40,630 bases of DNA, from the NCBI GenBank assembly GCA_000433095.1, contig HF991477.1, positions 12,331 through 52,960 of the forward strand, in the 5' to 3' direction. Each line of letters begins with the position of its first letter. Positions within the stretch are counted from its first letter, which is position 1. A model generated the notes under the pieces. That model did not search any database and was not told the DNA's origin. It saw only the letters and a list, made by a program, of their open reading frames with translations. The position numbers were made by a program, and so were the translations under genes. Of this stretch, positions 6,671 to 15,369 are shown in pieces. Origin of the DNA: Clostridium sp. CAG:967. Lineage in GTDB: Bacteria > Cyanobacteriota > Vampirovibrionia > Gastranaerophilales > Gastranaerophilaceae.

Positions 6671-8199
6671 CCTTTGTTATTCATTCTGTATTGAAGCGCC
6701 TGCATAAGATGAGCCTGTTGAATATTTTCAGAGCCTTCCAGGTCTGCAATTGTTCTTGCGAGTTTAAGAATTCTATCGTAACGTCTTCCTGATAACTGAT
6801 ATTTAACTGAAGCTATTTTTAAAAGTTCTGCACTTGCTTTATCAATTTGACAATATTTTCTGATTAATTTGGAGGTTAATTCCGAATTAGTCAGAATACC
6901 GTCATTTTTATATCTTTCAGCCTGTATTTTCCTTGCACTTACAACACGTTTTCTTATATCATTAGAATTTTCACCTGACGGCTGTGTATTTAAAAGTTCT
7001 TCGGATGTAAGACGTGGAACATCGACATGCAAATCTATTCTGTCAAGCAATGGTCCCGAAAGTCTTGATTGATAACGGCTTATCTGATATTCGGTACAAG
7101 TGCATTGTTTTTCTTTATCACCTAAATATCCGCACGGGCAAGGGTTCATAGCGCCAAGAAGCATAAACTTTGCAGGATATCTGACAGTATGCTTTGTTCT
7201 TGAAATAACAACTTCACCATCTTCAAGAGGCTGCCGCAAAACTTCAAGAACACTTCTCGGAAATTCAACCATTTCATCAAGAAATAATACACCTCTGTGC
7301 GCAAGTGTAATTTCACCCGGCTTCGGCGAGGAGCCTCCGCCTATAATTCCGTTTGTAGATGCAGTATGGTGAACTGACCTGAACGGTCTTTTTGTCATAA
7401 GAGGTTCTTCACAAGACAATAAACCGGAGATACTGTAAATTTTTGTAAGCTCCAAAGCTTCCTTAAGTTCCAGCGGAGGCAAAATAGATGCAAAACATTT
7501 TGCCATAAGAGTTTTACCCGACCCCGGAGAGCCCGTCATCAAGATATTATGACCGCCTGCAGCAGCAATTTCTAACGCACGTTTTGCTTTCTGCTGACCT
7601 TTTACATCTTTAAAATCATATAAATATTCCTGATTAGAGTTCTCAGTTAAGTAAGTATTAATATCAACAAAAGTCGTTTTAACCGGGGTATCAGAAAAGT
7701 GATTTACAACTTCCGCAAGATTTTGTGCGCCGTAGATATTAACATCATTTCCAGCAAGTGCCGCTTCTTTTGCATTTACATAGGGTACAAAAATATTTTT
7801 TATCCCCTCTTCTTTCAGCCCCAATATCAGAGGCAATACACCGTTTATCCCACGCAATGAACCGTCAAGAGAAAGCTCTCCGATAAAAGCATAATCTTCA
7901 AGTTTTTCAGGCTCTAACACACCTTCTTCTGTTATAAGACCTATTGCTATAGGCAAGTCAAAATTAGACCCTTCTTTTTTCAAATCTGCTGGAGCAAGGT
8001 TAATTACAACTTTTTTGGCAGGAAAAGTAAAGCCCGAATTTTTTATTGCCGACCTTACCCTGTCACGTGCTTCGTTGATAGCTGTATCAGGCAATCCTAC
8101 GATAGAAAAAGACGGTAGTGAATTTATTACATCCGTTTCTACAAAAACTTTATATGCATTCAGTCCGATAACTGTAGCCGTCTTGACTTTATTTACCAT
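6667..8199 (-). CDS. comM: ComM / YifB-family Mg chelatase-like AAA+ ATPase
   Basis: The protein is 510 aa, full length. The N-terminal LonC-like ChlI domain begins MVNKVKTATVIGLNAYKVFV and contains SIVGLPDTAINEARDRVRSA. The AAA+ core has Walker A GSPGSGKT near residue 223, HHTASTNGIIGGGSSPKPGEITLAHRGVLFLDE with the Walker B region, and a Cys cluster CPCGYLGDKEKQCTC. The C-terminal Mg-chelatase helix bundle includes LSGRRYDRILKLARTIADLE. The family is known from ComM, a hexameric helicase that drives branch migration during natural transformation. Its convergent neighbour is a pilin gene, which fits a DNA-uptake context, though ComM is widespread. No Shine-Dalgarno is obvious ahead of the ATG. 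Confidence 0.93.
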   Translation of the reverse strand: MVNKVKTATVIGLNAYKVFVETDVINSLPSFSIVGLPDTAINEARDRVRSAIKNSGFTFPAKKVVINLAPADLKKEGSNFDLPIAIGLITEEGVLEPEKLEDYAFIGELSLDGSLRGINGVLPLILGLKEEGIKNIFVPYVNAKEAALAGNDVNIYGAQNLAEVVNHFSDTPVKTTFVDINTYLTENSNQEYLYDFKDVKGQQKAKRALEIAAAGGHNILMTGSPGSGKTLMAKCFASILPPLELKEALELTKIYSISGLLSCEEPLMTKRPFRSVHHTASTNGIIGGGSSPKPGEITLAHRGVLFLDEMVEFPRSVLEVLRQPLEDGEVVISRTKHTVRYPAKFMLLGAMNPCPCGYLGDKEKQCTCTEYQISRYQSRLSGPLLDRIDLHVDVPRLTSEELLNTQPSGENSNDIRKRVVSARKIQAERYKNDGILTNSELTSKLIRKYCQIDKASAELLKIASVKYQLSGRRYDRILKLARTIADLEGSENIQQAHLMQALQYRMNNKG

Positions 8200-8234
8200 A
8201 AATCAATATTACTACAAACAAAATTTTTTTATTG

Positions 8235-8240
8235 TATAAT
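8235..8240 (+). promoter_or_regulatory. -10 box of a leaderless promoter for the GT9 gene
   Basis: A perfect TATAAT is followed by six bases and the ATG at 8247. No clear -35 or Shine-Dalgarno is seen. Confidence 0.5.
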
Positions 8241-8246
8241 CAATTT

Positions 8247-9224
8247 ATGAATATATTAGCAATCAACTTTGGCGGAATAGGAGATGAAATATTTTTCCTG
8301 CCGACACTTATATCACTAAAAAAAGAATTTCCTGATTCCAGAATTACTCTTGCACTTGAGCCCAGAAGCAAAAGTGTTAAAGATTTGACGGATGTAATAG
8401 ACGATTTATTTCTGATTGATGTAAAAGGAAAAAATAAATATGCAGAGCTTTTAAAACTTGTATATCTTGCACGCAAAGGGCATTTTGACCTTGTTGTATC
8501 ATCAGGCGGAAATAAATTAATCAGTATCCTTTTGACACTAACAGGGATAAAAAAGCGATACGGATATAACACAGGCAAACTTAGCGAATTTTTATTAACT
8601 AAAGCAGTACCCTTAAACAAAAACCAGTATGCCTGTGCAATGTATCATGATTTGGTAACTCCGATTACACAAAACAAAACGTACCTCCCTGAGATTAACG
8701 TCAAACCGCAGGAAAAAATTAGTAATTCGGTTTTAATTCATCCGGGCGTTAGCAAAATGAGCATTCAAAAAGGAATGATTAAAACAATTCCCGCAACAAC
8801 CTGGGCTGAAGTTATTGATTTGCTGATTGAAAACGGTAAAAAAGTTATTCTGGTAGGCGGTCCTGATGACAAAGAATGCATAGACATTATTTTAAATAAT
8901 ACTAAACATAAAGACTTTGAAGGGTATTACGGTAAAACAAAAAGCCTTAAAGACCTTGCCGTATTAATAAGTAAAGCTGAAAAATTCATCTGTTCAGATT
9001 CTGCTCCGCTTCACGTTGCAGTAGCACTGAAAACAAGAACATATGTGATTTTCGGACCTACCGATGACAAAAAATTAATCCCGCAATCAGACATTGTCAC
9101 TGCCGTAAAAGCTCATGACAAATGCCCTGTTAAACCTTGTCTTTGGGAGCACAGACAAACAACCTGCGACAAATTGGATTGTTTAAAAATTACTGCGCAA
9201 GATATCATTAACATAGTTCTTTAG
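8247..9224 (+). CDS. Glycosyltransferase family 9 (heptosyltransferase-like)
   Basis: The protein is 325 aa. The start MNILAINFGGIGDEIFFLPTL carries the GIGD motif of the GT9 N-terminal Rossmann domain. The second domain begins near SVLIHPGVSK and contains ILVGGPDDKE and FICSDSAPLHVAVALKTRTYVIFGPTD, the sugar-nucleotide-binding signature. The C-terminus has a Cys-rich element (CPVKPCLWEH, TTCDKLDC) usual in heptosyltransferases. It probably adds a sugar to lipopolysaccharide or another cell-surface glycan at the inner membrane. ATG 8247 is preferred over an upstream TTG at 8232, because the -10 box overlaps that region. The 3' end overlaps the convergent HD gene by 17 bases. Confidence 0.88.
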   Translation: MNILAINFGGIGDEIFFLPTLISLKKEFPDSRITLALEPRSKSVKDLTDVIDDLFLIDVKGKNKYAELLKLVYLARKGHFDLVVSSGGNKLISILLTLTGIKKRYGYNTGKLSEFLLTKAVPLNKNQYACAMYHDLVTPITQNKTYLPEINVKPQEKISNSVLIHPGVSKMSIQKGMIKTIPATTWAEVIDLLIENGKKVILVGGPDDKECIDIILNNTKHKDFEGYYGKTKSLKDLAVLISKAEKFICSDSAPLHVAVALKTRTYVIFGPTDDKKLIPQSDIVTAVKAHDKCPVKPCLWEHRQTTCDKLDCLKITAQDIINIVL

Positions 9225-9843
9225 AATATAAATCCTCAAAAATTTCACGCAGCAGCTTTGTGTCTGAAATTATTGTTCTAAGTTCTTTCAAACGCTGTGC
9301 ATTTTTTGAATTTTCAAACCAGAGTTTCATATAACCGTTTTCTGAATATTTTTCGTCCATATGCTCTGTTAAATGCCGCCAGTGCAATTCTTTGTCAGGC
9401 GAAGGTGTATTTTTCATTGAATACTGAATTGTACGCTTAATAATTTTCAACGGTACAATATCTCTGTCAGCTTCTGCAACAATATTTCCGTAAATACTTC
9501 TCGGAGGATTTTTTGATGATGCACGGTGATCTTCAACAGCTTCTTTCATTAATTTTATTTCATCAGGCGAAAACCATTGTGACAGACGAGTATCAGCCTC
9601 TAATATCTTACCGGACACTATATGATGCAATTCTCTGCCTTCACATAATCCCAAATCATGATATGCAGCTATAACATAGGCATACTCAAGCTTTTCATTA
9701 CATTGTGAAGCCAGTTTTAAACTCTCATCTATAACAGTTTTAACATGCTCTATGTTATGCCCCTTATCAAAGTCAGCATAACGAGGTATAATCATACTTT
9801 CAACATATTCAACAAGCTTTTTATTCACTATATGATGACACAT
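9208..9843 (-). CDS. HD-domain phosphohydrolase
   Basis: The protein is 211 aa from the ATG at 9843. It shows the HD metal ligands: His in HNIEH (residues 29-33), the HD pair in AAYHDLG (62-63) and a later DH (105-106). GRELHHIVSGKILE fits the helix following the HD motif. Such enzymes hydrolyse phosphate esters of nucleotides, but the substrate cannot be named. The ATG lies one base after the TAA of the upstream SDR gene, so it is translationally coupled. This favours it over the GTG at 9858. It is the last gene of a five-gene minus-strand operon. Confidence 0.8.
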   Translation of the reverse strand: MCHHIVNKKLVEYVESMIIPRYADFDKGHNIEHVKTVIDESLKLASQCNEKLEYAYVIAAYHDLGLCEGRELHHIVSGKILEADTRLSQWFSPDEIKLMKEAVEDHRASSKNPPRSIYGNIVAEADRDIVPLKIIKRTIQYSMKNTPSPDKELHWRHLTEHMDEKYSENGYMKLWFENSKNAQRLKELRTIISDTKLLREIFEDLYSKELC

Positions 9844-9844
9844 T

Positions 9845-10546
9845 TTAAATTCCCACACTTAATCCTGCACAAAGATTTACAGCTTGTCCCGTAATACCTT
9901 TTGCATCTTCTGAAATCAAGTATTTGCAAAGCTTTGCAACTTCTTCGGGTTTGACAAAACGTTTTTGCGGTATACATTCAATAATCTCATCTTTAGAAAA
10001 TTCACTATCCTCTATAGAATTCATACCTAATTCAGTTTCAACCCAGCCCGGATTAATCGTGTTCACTGTTATATTATACTCAGCAAGCTCAAGCGCAAGA
10101 GCTTTACTAAGCCCTATAAGTCCGGCTTTGGATGAAGAATATAAACTTGCATAAGCCTCTCCCATTACACCTGAAATCGAACCAATATTTATAATTCTGC
10201 CCCACCTATTACTTTTCATATGAGGAACAGCTCTGGATATAAGATAAACAGGCGCAATAAGATTTGTTTGAAAAATCTCATTAATCTCTTCTTTGTTTGA
10301 AGTTTCAATAGCTCCATAAATATATTCGCCTGCATTATTTATCAGAATATCAATTTTATTTTCAACAATAAATTCGGCAAGATTATCCAAATCTTTTGTA
10401 AGATCACAAACGCAATATCCTTTAGCATTGCAAGCAGCAAGCGCCTGTTCGTTTCTTCCCGTAACATATACATTGCCCAGCTCTTTAAGTTCTTTTGCTA
10501 TTGCATTTCCTATGCCTTTTGAAGCACCTGTTACCAATATATTCAT
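9845..10546 (-). CDS. Short-chain dehydrogenase/reductase (FabG-like)
   Basis: The protein is 233 aa, a normal classical SDR length. The NAD(P)-binding TGASKGIG is at residues 7-14. NNAG is near 91-94, the catalytic Ser is in IGSISG, and the YSSSK tetrad carries the catalytic Tyr and Lys. NPGWVETEL follows, and the C-terminal GITGQAVNLCAG is typical. It could be a 3-oxoacyl-ACP reductase or another oxidoreductase; the genome context does not decide. Its ATG shares one base with the TAA of the preceding tcdA gene. Confidence 0.87.
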   Translation of the reverse strand: MNILVTGASKGIGNAIAKELKELGNVYVTGRNEQALAACNAKGYCVCDLTKDLDNLAEFIVENKIDILINNAGEYIYGAIETSNKEEINEIFQTNLIAPVYLISRAVPHMKSNRWGRIINIGSISGVMGEAYASLYSSSKAGLIGLSKALALELAEYNITVNTINPGWVETELGMNSIEDSEFSKDEIIECIPQKRFVKPEEVAKLCKYLISEDAKGITGQAVNLCAGLSVGI

Positions 10547-11292
10547 TATCTGTAATCCTTAAAAAAACTTTGTGTAATATAAGAAGCCATAAAAATTCCT
10601 GCACAACTTGCGACAAACGGGGTTGATGAAGGCGTAATTTTCGTGAATTCAATGTTTTTGCCTGACTTTGTTACTATTTGTTCCGTAGAGCTTAATTTTT
10701 CCCGAACAAATGGCTTTTCACGGCTTGCTACAACAGTAATGCCTCTTTCTATGCCTCGTTTTTTCAGCTGATAAATAATATTTGAAATAAATGGCGCATT
10801 TTTATTTTCAATGCCGGAAATATCACATATATAAAGTTTTGAAGGATCAATACGATTTCCGGCTCCCATAGAGCTTATTACAGGAATACCTGCCTTTATG
10901 CAGCTTTCCAGAAGTTCGATTTTTGAACGCATTGTATCTATAGCATCCGCAACATAATCAACTCCGTTAAAGTCAAAGCTGTCCAAATAAAAATCGTCAA
11001 CAACATGTAGTTTAATATTGGGATTAATATCTTTTAATCTTGCTTCAAAAAGTTTTGCTTTGCTTTTGCCTACAGTTGAATGAAAAGCCACACACTGCCT
11101 GTTAATATTTGATAAAGAAACTTCATCAAAATCAATAACTGTGAGCCCGCCAATGCCCGCCCTTGCAAGAGCCTCGGCACAAAATCCGCCTACACCGCCA
11201 AGCCCGAAAATTGCAACATGTTTATCAGAAAGGATATTTTGGTTTTCCTTCCCCCAAAAAAGTTCGTTCCGTGAAAATATGTCTTCACTCAT
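10546..11292 (-). CDS. tcdA: tRNA threonylcarbamoyladenosine dehydratase (TcdA/CsdL-like, ThiF fold)
   Basis: The protein is 248 aa. It begins MSEDIFSRNELFWGKENQNI, and the ATP-binding Rossmann motif GLGGVGGFCAEALARAGIG follows. DFDEVSLSNINRQ is the adenylation signature of E1-like enzymes, and DAIDTMRSK is another family block. TcdA cyclises t6A37 of ANN-decoding tRNAs to the hydantoin form (ct6A). The close lengths and the SRNELFWG start favour TcdA over MoeB/ThiF. No Shine-Dalgarno is seen before the ATG. The motif ATTATGAGTG occurs twice there, so an alternative start inside the first copy is conceivable but its frame closes at once. Confidence 0.88.
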   Translation of the reverse strand: MSEDIFSRNELFWGKENQNILSDKHVAIFGLGGVGGFCAEALARAGIGGLTVIDFDEVSLSNINRQCVAFHSTVGKSKAKLFEARLKDINPNIKLHVVDDFYLDSFDFNGVDYVADAIDTMRSKIELLESCIKAGIPVISSMGAGNRIDPSKLYICDISGIENKNAPFISNIIYQLKKRGIERGITVVASREKPFVREKLSSTEQIVTKSGKNIEFTKITPSSTPFVASCAGIFMASYITQSFFKDYR

Positions 11293-11308
11293 AATGCTGC
11301 ACTCATAA

Positions 11309-11536
11309 TTATTTAATAATGCCGTAACCTAAAAGGAATGTGCATAAAATAAATACAGCAGCCAGAATACCTGTAACTTTATTTAAAGTTTTTTCAGCGC
11401 TTTTTTGTGATGTAAAAACGTGTGATGCTCCGCCAATCCCTGCAATGCCGTCGCCTTTAGGTGAATGCAGCAGAATAAATACAATCAATAGAAGGGCAGA
11501 AATAATTTGAATTGCCCAAATTATATTAACTAACAT
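11309..11536 (-). CDS. secG: Preprotein translocase subunit SecG
   Basis: The protein is 75 aa with two membrane segments (about residues 5-25 and 52-73). Between them lies the conserved HSPKGDGIAGIGGASHVFTSQKSAEKTLNK cytoplasmic loop. SecG joins SecYE in the inner-membrane translocon and assists SecA-driven export. Its ATG overlaps the TAA of the upstream Nudix gene by one base, and AAGGAG lies within the end of that gene. secG in an operon with a Nudix-type gene and tcdA is not a standard arrangement. Confidence 0.93.
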   Translation of the reverse strand: MLVNIIWAIQIISALLLIVFILLHSPKGDGIAGIGGASHVFTSQKSAEKTLNKVTGILAAVFILCTFLLGYGIIK

Positions 11537-12222
11537 TATTTTTTCTCCTTTTTCTTAGAAATAAAATGGGCTCTTTTAGAGTTCAATTTAATAGTTTCGA
11601 ACGTATACAATCTTGCAGGTCTTTTGGACGAAGATTTAGTATACTCGTCGAGTTCAATCAAACCGTCAGTTGAAAGTGCTTTTTTCCTAAAATTGCGTTT
11701 ATCAAGCTTTTTACCCATAATAAGTTCATAAGCCTTTTGCATTTCAGTAAGGGTAAACTTTTCATTTAACAACTGATAAGCCACAGGGCATAATTCTAAT
11801 CTTTCACGAGTTCTTTTCAATGAATATTCAATAATTTCTTTGTGGTCGAATGCCAGAGGAGGCAAATCAGAAATCTTATGCCAGCCCAATTCAGGGGTTG
11901 TCACAATTTGAATATCTTCTGATCTTACAAGTGCAAAATATGCACAGGTAATAACTCTTGCATTCGGGTGACGAAGCGGATCGCCGAAAGTATAAAGCTG
12001 TTCAAGATAAATGTTATCAACGTTAGTACGTTCTTTTAACACTCTCAAAGCTGCCTGATCAAGGTTTTCTGATAATCTTACGTAACCGCCCGGAATTGCC
12101 CACTTGTCTTTAAACGGTTCATTTACACGTTTGACAAGCAACACTTGAAGCTCATTATTTTTTAAAGTTAAAATAACTACGTCTACTGTAATTTCATGTG
12201 TTTTCGTCTCGTTAAAAATCAT
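11536..12222 (-). CDS. Nudix-domain protein with C-terminal winged-helix-like region (NrtR-like)
   Basis: The protein is 228 aa. The N-terminal Nudix fold (residues 10-145) contains WAIPGGYV, but the Nudix box is degenerate. From Gly46 the spacing to Glu52 and Arg60 is right, but REUxEE reads RVLKER, so two of the metal-binding Glu are missing. The C-terminal 75 residues (FTLTEMQKAYELIMGKKLDK, RNFRKKALSTDGLI) look like a winged helix, as in NrtR, a regulator of NAD metabolism that senses ADP-ribose. Catalysis is therefore unlikely and DNA binding plausible. It heads a five-gene operon. AGGAAAA serves as ribosome-binding site. Confidence 0.78.
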   Translation of the reverse strand: MIFNETKTHEITVDVVILTLKNNELQVLLVKRVNEPFKDKWAIPGGYVRLSENLDQAALRVLKERTNVDNIYLEQLYTFGDPLRHPNARVITCAYFALVRSEDIQIVTTPELGWHKISDLPPLAFDHKEIIEYSLKRTRERLELCPVAYQLLNEKFTLTEMQKAYELIMGKKLDKRNFRKKALSTDGLIELDEYTKSSSKRPARLYTFETIKLNSKRAHFISKKKEKK

Positions 12223-12383
12223 AATTTTCCTACCCTAAGATATATAATATAATAAACATAAAAATTTACATTAGTTAATAGTTAATTTTTATTAATATAT
12301 TTTAACATGTAGTGAAAATTTTATCAATTTTCTTAACATTAAATACTTTATATATATACGGGGAATAAATTTTAGGGATAAAA

Positions 12384-13382
12384 ATGTTTTGCAATAATTG
12401 GGGATTTAATAATTTCTATATAAACAGATGTATGCCAACGGTGTTTACTCCATACCATGGCGGATGCGGATGCAATTCGTTCAATTCCGGTTTCAGATTT
12501 GGAATGATGAATTCACTTTTCAATTTTATGATACCTCAGCAAAATATGAATATGTTTATGCCGCAGCAAAACCTGTTCTTCTATCAGCAAAGTTTTGCAA
12601 TGCCGGTGTTTATGCCCTATAATAACATCTTTGCGATTGCAAATCAGTTAATGGCGCCTGCATTTTCAGCACCTGCTTACAATTTTGCACTAACTCCGCA
12701 AGCTTCATCTTCCGTAAACAGAAATTTAACTGATGAATATAATAATAATTATTCAACCCAAAATACAAAAACTAACAACGATTTTACTTCGGTAACAAGA
12801 AAAAGCAAAACAAATAATAAAGAAAATCAAATAATAAAAAAAGAAGATAAAAATTTTGAAAACACAGGCAAACTTGACAAAAATTTCTTAAACAGAGTTA
12901 AAGAAGTTGCCAAAAATCTGAACTGTGATTATAAAGATTTGCTTGCGGTTATGAACAGCGAATCAGGGCTGAACCCTACAGCATGGAACGGGACAACAGC
13001 TGTAGGACTTATTCAATTTACCGATAAATCAGTAGCTGAACTTAATCGTGTACATGGCTTAAATTTGACAAAAGAAAAAATTGCACGTATGTCACCTATG
13101 GAACAGCTTGATATAACCGAAAAATATCTGAAAATAGCTAAAAGCTATAATTTCAGCAGTGATGCAAGATTGTCTGCCGGCGATTTATATGCAATAACAT
13201 TTCTTCCGGGTCGAGCAAACAGAGAAGTTCTTTGCACCAAAGGCGAAAGAGGAAAAAATGGTCAGCTTTTAAACTATTATGAAAGCAATCCTCTTGATAA
13301 AGACGGCGATAACAGAATTACCAAGTCTGATTTAGAAAAGCACCTTTCCGGAAAATACGTTAACGAATCCATCTTTGTTTAA
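12384..13382 (+). CDS. Lytic-transglycosylase-like (SLT fold) protein with EF-hand-like C-terminus
   Basis: The protein is 332 aa. Residues 1-105 are rich in Met, Phe, Asn and Gln (GFRFGMMNSLFNFMIPQQNM and repeats of PQQN) with no clear signal peptide. A charged Asn/Lys linker follows (110-165). The SLT-like domain (about 170-300) has LLAVMNSESGLNPTAWNG, with the probable catalytic Glu at 193, and TTAVGLIQFTDKSV, the usual GLMQ-like element. Residues 305-316 (DKDGDNRITKSD) resemble a calcium-binding EF-hand loop. It may cleave peptidoglycan, but how it reaches the wall is unclear. AGGGATAAAA precedes the ATG. The gene has its own intergenic regions on both sides. Confidence 0.68.
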   Translation: MFCNNWGFNNFYINRCMPTVFTPYHGGCGCNSFNSGFRFGMMNSLFNFMIPQQNMNMFMPQQNLFFYQQSFAMPVFMPYNNIFAIANQLMAPAFSAPAYNFALTPQASSSVNRNLTDEYNNNYSTQNTKTNNDFTSVTRKSKTNNKENQIIKKEDKNFENTGKLDKNFLNRVKEVAKNLNCDYKDLLAVMNSESGLNPTAWNGTTAVGLIQFTDKSVAELNRVHGLNLTKEKIARMSPMEQLDITEKYLKIAKSYNFSSDARLSAGDLYAITFLPGRANREVLCTKGERGKNGQLLNYYESNPLDKDGDNRITKSDLEKHLSGKYVNESIFV

Positions 13383-13423
13383 AAACATTACAATTCGAAA
13401 TAATTCGTTGATGTTCTGAAATG

Positions 13424-13449
13424 TTTCATGTATGTTCATGAAATATAAT
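13424..13449 (+). promoter_or_regulatory. Promoter and operator-like dyad of minCDE
   Basis: A perfect inverted repeat TTTCATG (13424-13430), six bases, CATGAAA (13437-13443) directly abuts TATAAT (13444-13449). The dyad fills the spacer between -35 and -10, a usual place for a repressor. The -35 itself is weak. The min genes start 24 bases downstream, after GGAAGGG. Confidence 0.45.
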
Positions 13450-13472
13450 ACAGATTTGCGGAAGGGAAAATT

Positions 13473-14537
13473 ATGGATAAGGGATATATCGAAAACGGTT
13501 TTATAGTAGACGTTTCAAACGCCCGTAAAACTTCGGAAATCATTTATGAATTAAGCAGAATTCTGGACCTGCCCGATGCACAAAGCAAAAGAGTGTGTTT
13601 AAAATTGGGTGCGGTTGACTTAACACCGACAGAACTCACAAGTATCAAAGCTCTTGTAGAATCCATGAACTCTGAAATTGAATTCATAAATACAAGCTCG
13701 GAAGCTACAATGCAATCAGCAGAAGAATTGGGAATTGAAGTCTCTATTCTTGAAAATAAAGTTCCACTTCCCGAATTTAATGCCGATCAGGATAAAGTCA
13801 ATGTGGAATTGGAACGTGCACTTGACAAAATTTTCGGTGACGAAAACAATCCTATTCAAACTTTTGCTCAGGAAAAAGATTTAAAAGAACTAAAAAAAGA
13901 TGCACCAGCAGAACAATTTGCACCAATCGAAAATACGGTTAGCAAGGCTGAAACTATTGAACCAACAATAATTGAGCCTGAAACCAAAAGTCCTGTTGAA
14001 GAAGAAAATTTATCAAAATCCGAAACGCCTGTTATTGAAGAAATTCAAGTAAATAATGACTATGATGAATTTGAAGACTTTAACAGCGAACTTGAAAATG
14101 CGAACAACATTGAAGCAGAAGAAATAGATTTTACATCGGAAGAAATTCAAAAATGCTTGCGTGAAACCGAAAAACTTCCGACATTATATATCCAAAGAAC
14201 ATTGCGTTCAGGTCAAAGCATCACCTCTGACGGAAATATTGTCATTATCGGAGATGTAAATCCCGGTTCGGAAATCATTGCAAAAGGCGATATTACCGTA
14301 TGGGGAATTTTGGGCGGGATAGCTCATGCAGGTTCTGAAGGCAACCAGTACGCAAGAATTCGTGCATTAAAAATGAATGCAATACAATTAAGAATAGCAG
14401 ATGTTTTTGCAAGACGTCCGGACAATATTAATATACCTTATATTCAAAAAACAGAAACTTTCACTCCGGAAGAAGCTTGCATTCACAAAAAACAAATAAT
14501 TATACATAACATGAAGGCATCACTGCCTCTTAGCTAA
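13473..14537 (+). CDS. minC: Septum site-determining protein MinC
   Basis: The protein is 354 aa. The C-terminal MinC domain (about residues 236-325) shows RTLRSGQSITSDGNIVIIGD and VNPGSEIIAKGDITVWGILG plus GIAHAG, the right-handed beta-helix that binds MinD and FtsZ. The N-terminal domain (1-110) is much diverged. An acidic, Pro/Glu-rich linker (about 115-230) is long for MinC, which is usually 220-270 aa. MinC blocks Z-ring assembly away from mid-cell. It is first in the minCDE operon, 15 bases before minD. Confidence 0.93.
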   Translation: MDKGYIENGFIVDVSNARKTSEIIYELSRILDLPDAQSKRVCLKLGAVDLTPTELTSIKALVESMNSEIEFINTSSEATMQSAEELGIEVSILENKVPLPEFNADQDKVNVELERALDKIFGDENNPIQTFAQEKDLKELKKDAPAEQFAPIENTVSKAETIEPTIIEPETKSPVEEENLSKSETPVIEEIQVNNDYDEFEDFNSELENANNIEAEEIDFTSEEIQKCLRETEKLPTLYIQRTLRSGQSITSDGNIVIIGDVNPGSEIIAKGDITVWGILGGIAHAGSEGNQYARIRALKMNAIQLRIADVFARRPDNINIPYIQKTETFTPEEACIHKKQIIIHNMKASLPLS

Positions 14538-14552
14538 TAAAAAGGAGAAACA

Positions 14553-15368
14553 ATGAGCGGTAGAGTTATCGTAATAACATCCGGAAAAGGCGGTGTAGGT
14601 AAGACTACTACAAATGCCAATATAGGTACAGCTCTTGCAAAAGCCGGCAAGAAGGTTGTAATGATTGACACCGACCTTGGATTAAGAAACTTAGATTTAT
14701 TACTAGGTCTGGAAAACAGAATAGTTTATACAATTGTAGACGTTGTTGAAGAACGCTGTAAACTTAAACAAGCACTGGTTAAAGACAAGAAAAATCCTAA
14801 CCTTTGTCTTTTAGCAGCAGCACAAACACGTGACAAAACAGCCGTAACAGAAGAACAACTTAAAGATATTTGCGAAAAATTAAAAAAAGATTTTGATTTT
14901 ATTTTAGTAGATTGTCCCGCAGGTATTGAACAAGGTTTCCAAAATGCAGTTGCAGGTGCCTCAGAAGCAATCGTTGTTACAACACCTGAAATGTCAGCAG
15001 TTCGTGATGCTGACAGAATTATCGGTTTACTGGAAGCTAAAGAAGAAATTAAATCATACAAATTATTATTAAACAGAGTTCGTCCAAACCTTATTAAATC
15101 AAATGATATGATGAGCGTAGAAGACGTTGTAGAAATACTTTCAGCTGATTTAATCGGCATAATTCCCGAAGACACAGGCATTATTACTTCTACAAACAAA
15201 GGTGAGCCGATTGTAAATGATGAAAAATCACTTGCCGGTCAAGCTTACAACAATGTTGCAAGAAGAATTATCGGCGAAGATGTTCCGTTTTTAAATCTTG
15301 AAGAACCTAAAGGCGTAATGGCTAAAATGAAAAAATTCTTCTCAGGTTTGATAGGAAAGGAGAAGTAG
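14553..15368 (+). CDS. minD: Septum site-determining ATPase MinD
   Basis: The protein is 271 aa. It has the deviant Walker A motif KGGVGKTT (residues 12-19), DTDLGLRNLDLLLG, the VDCPAGIEQGF switch region and VTTPEMSAVRDADRIIG, all diagnostic. The C-terminal amphipathic helix (VMAKMKKFFSGLIGKEK) is the membrane-targeting sequence. It recruits MinC to the membrane and is released by MinE. AAAGGAG precedes the ATG; minE begins one base after the stop. Confidence 0.97.
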   Translation: MSGRVIVITSGKGGVGKTTTNANIGTALAKAGKKVVMIDTDLGLRNLDLLLGLENRIVYTIVDVVEERCKLKQALVKDKKNPNLCLLAAAQTRDKTAVTEEQLKDICEKLKKDFDFILVDCPAGIEQGFQNAVAGASEAIVVTTPEMSAVRDADRIIGLLEAKEEIKSYKLLLNRVRPNLIKSNDMMSVEDVVEILSADLIGIIPEDTGIITSTNKGEPIVNDEKSLAGQAYNNVARRIIGEDVPFLNLEEPKGVMAKMKKFFSGLIGKEK

Positions 15369-15369
15369 A

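Noticed and set aside
14726..15199. 157-codon frame on the minus strand inside minD
   Set aside because: It is the shadow of minD, with no ribosome-binding site and a Ser/Ile-rich meaningless translation; minD is certain.
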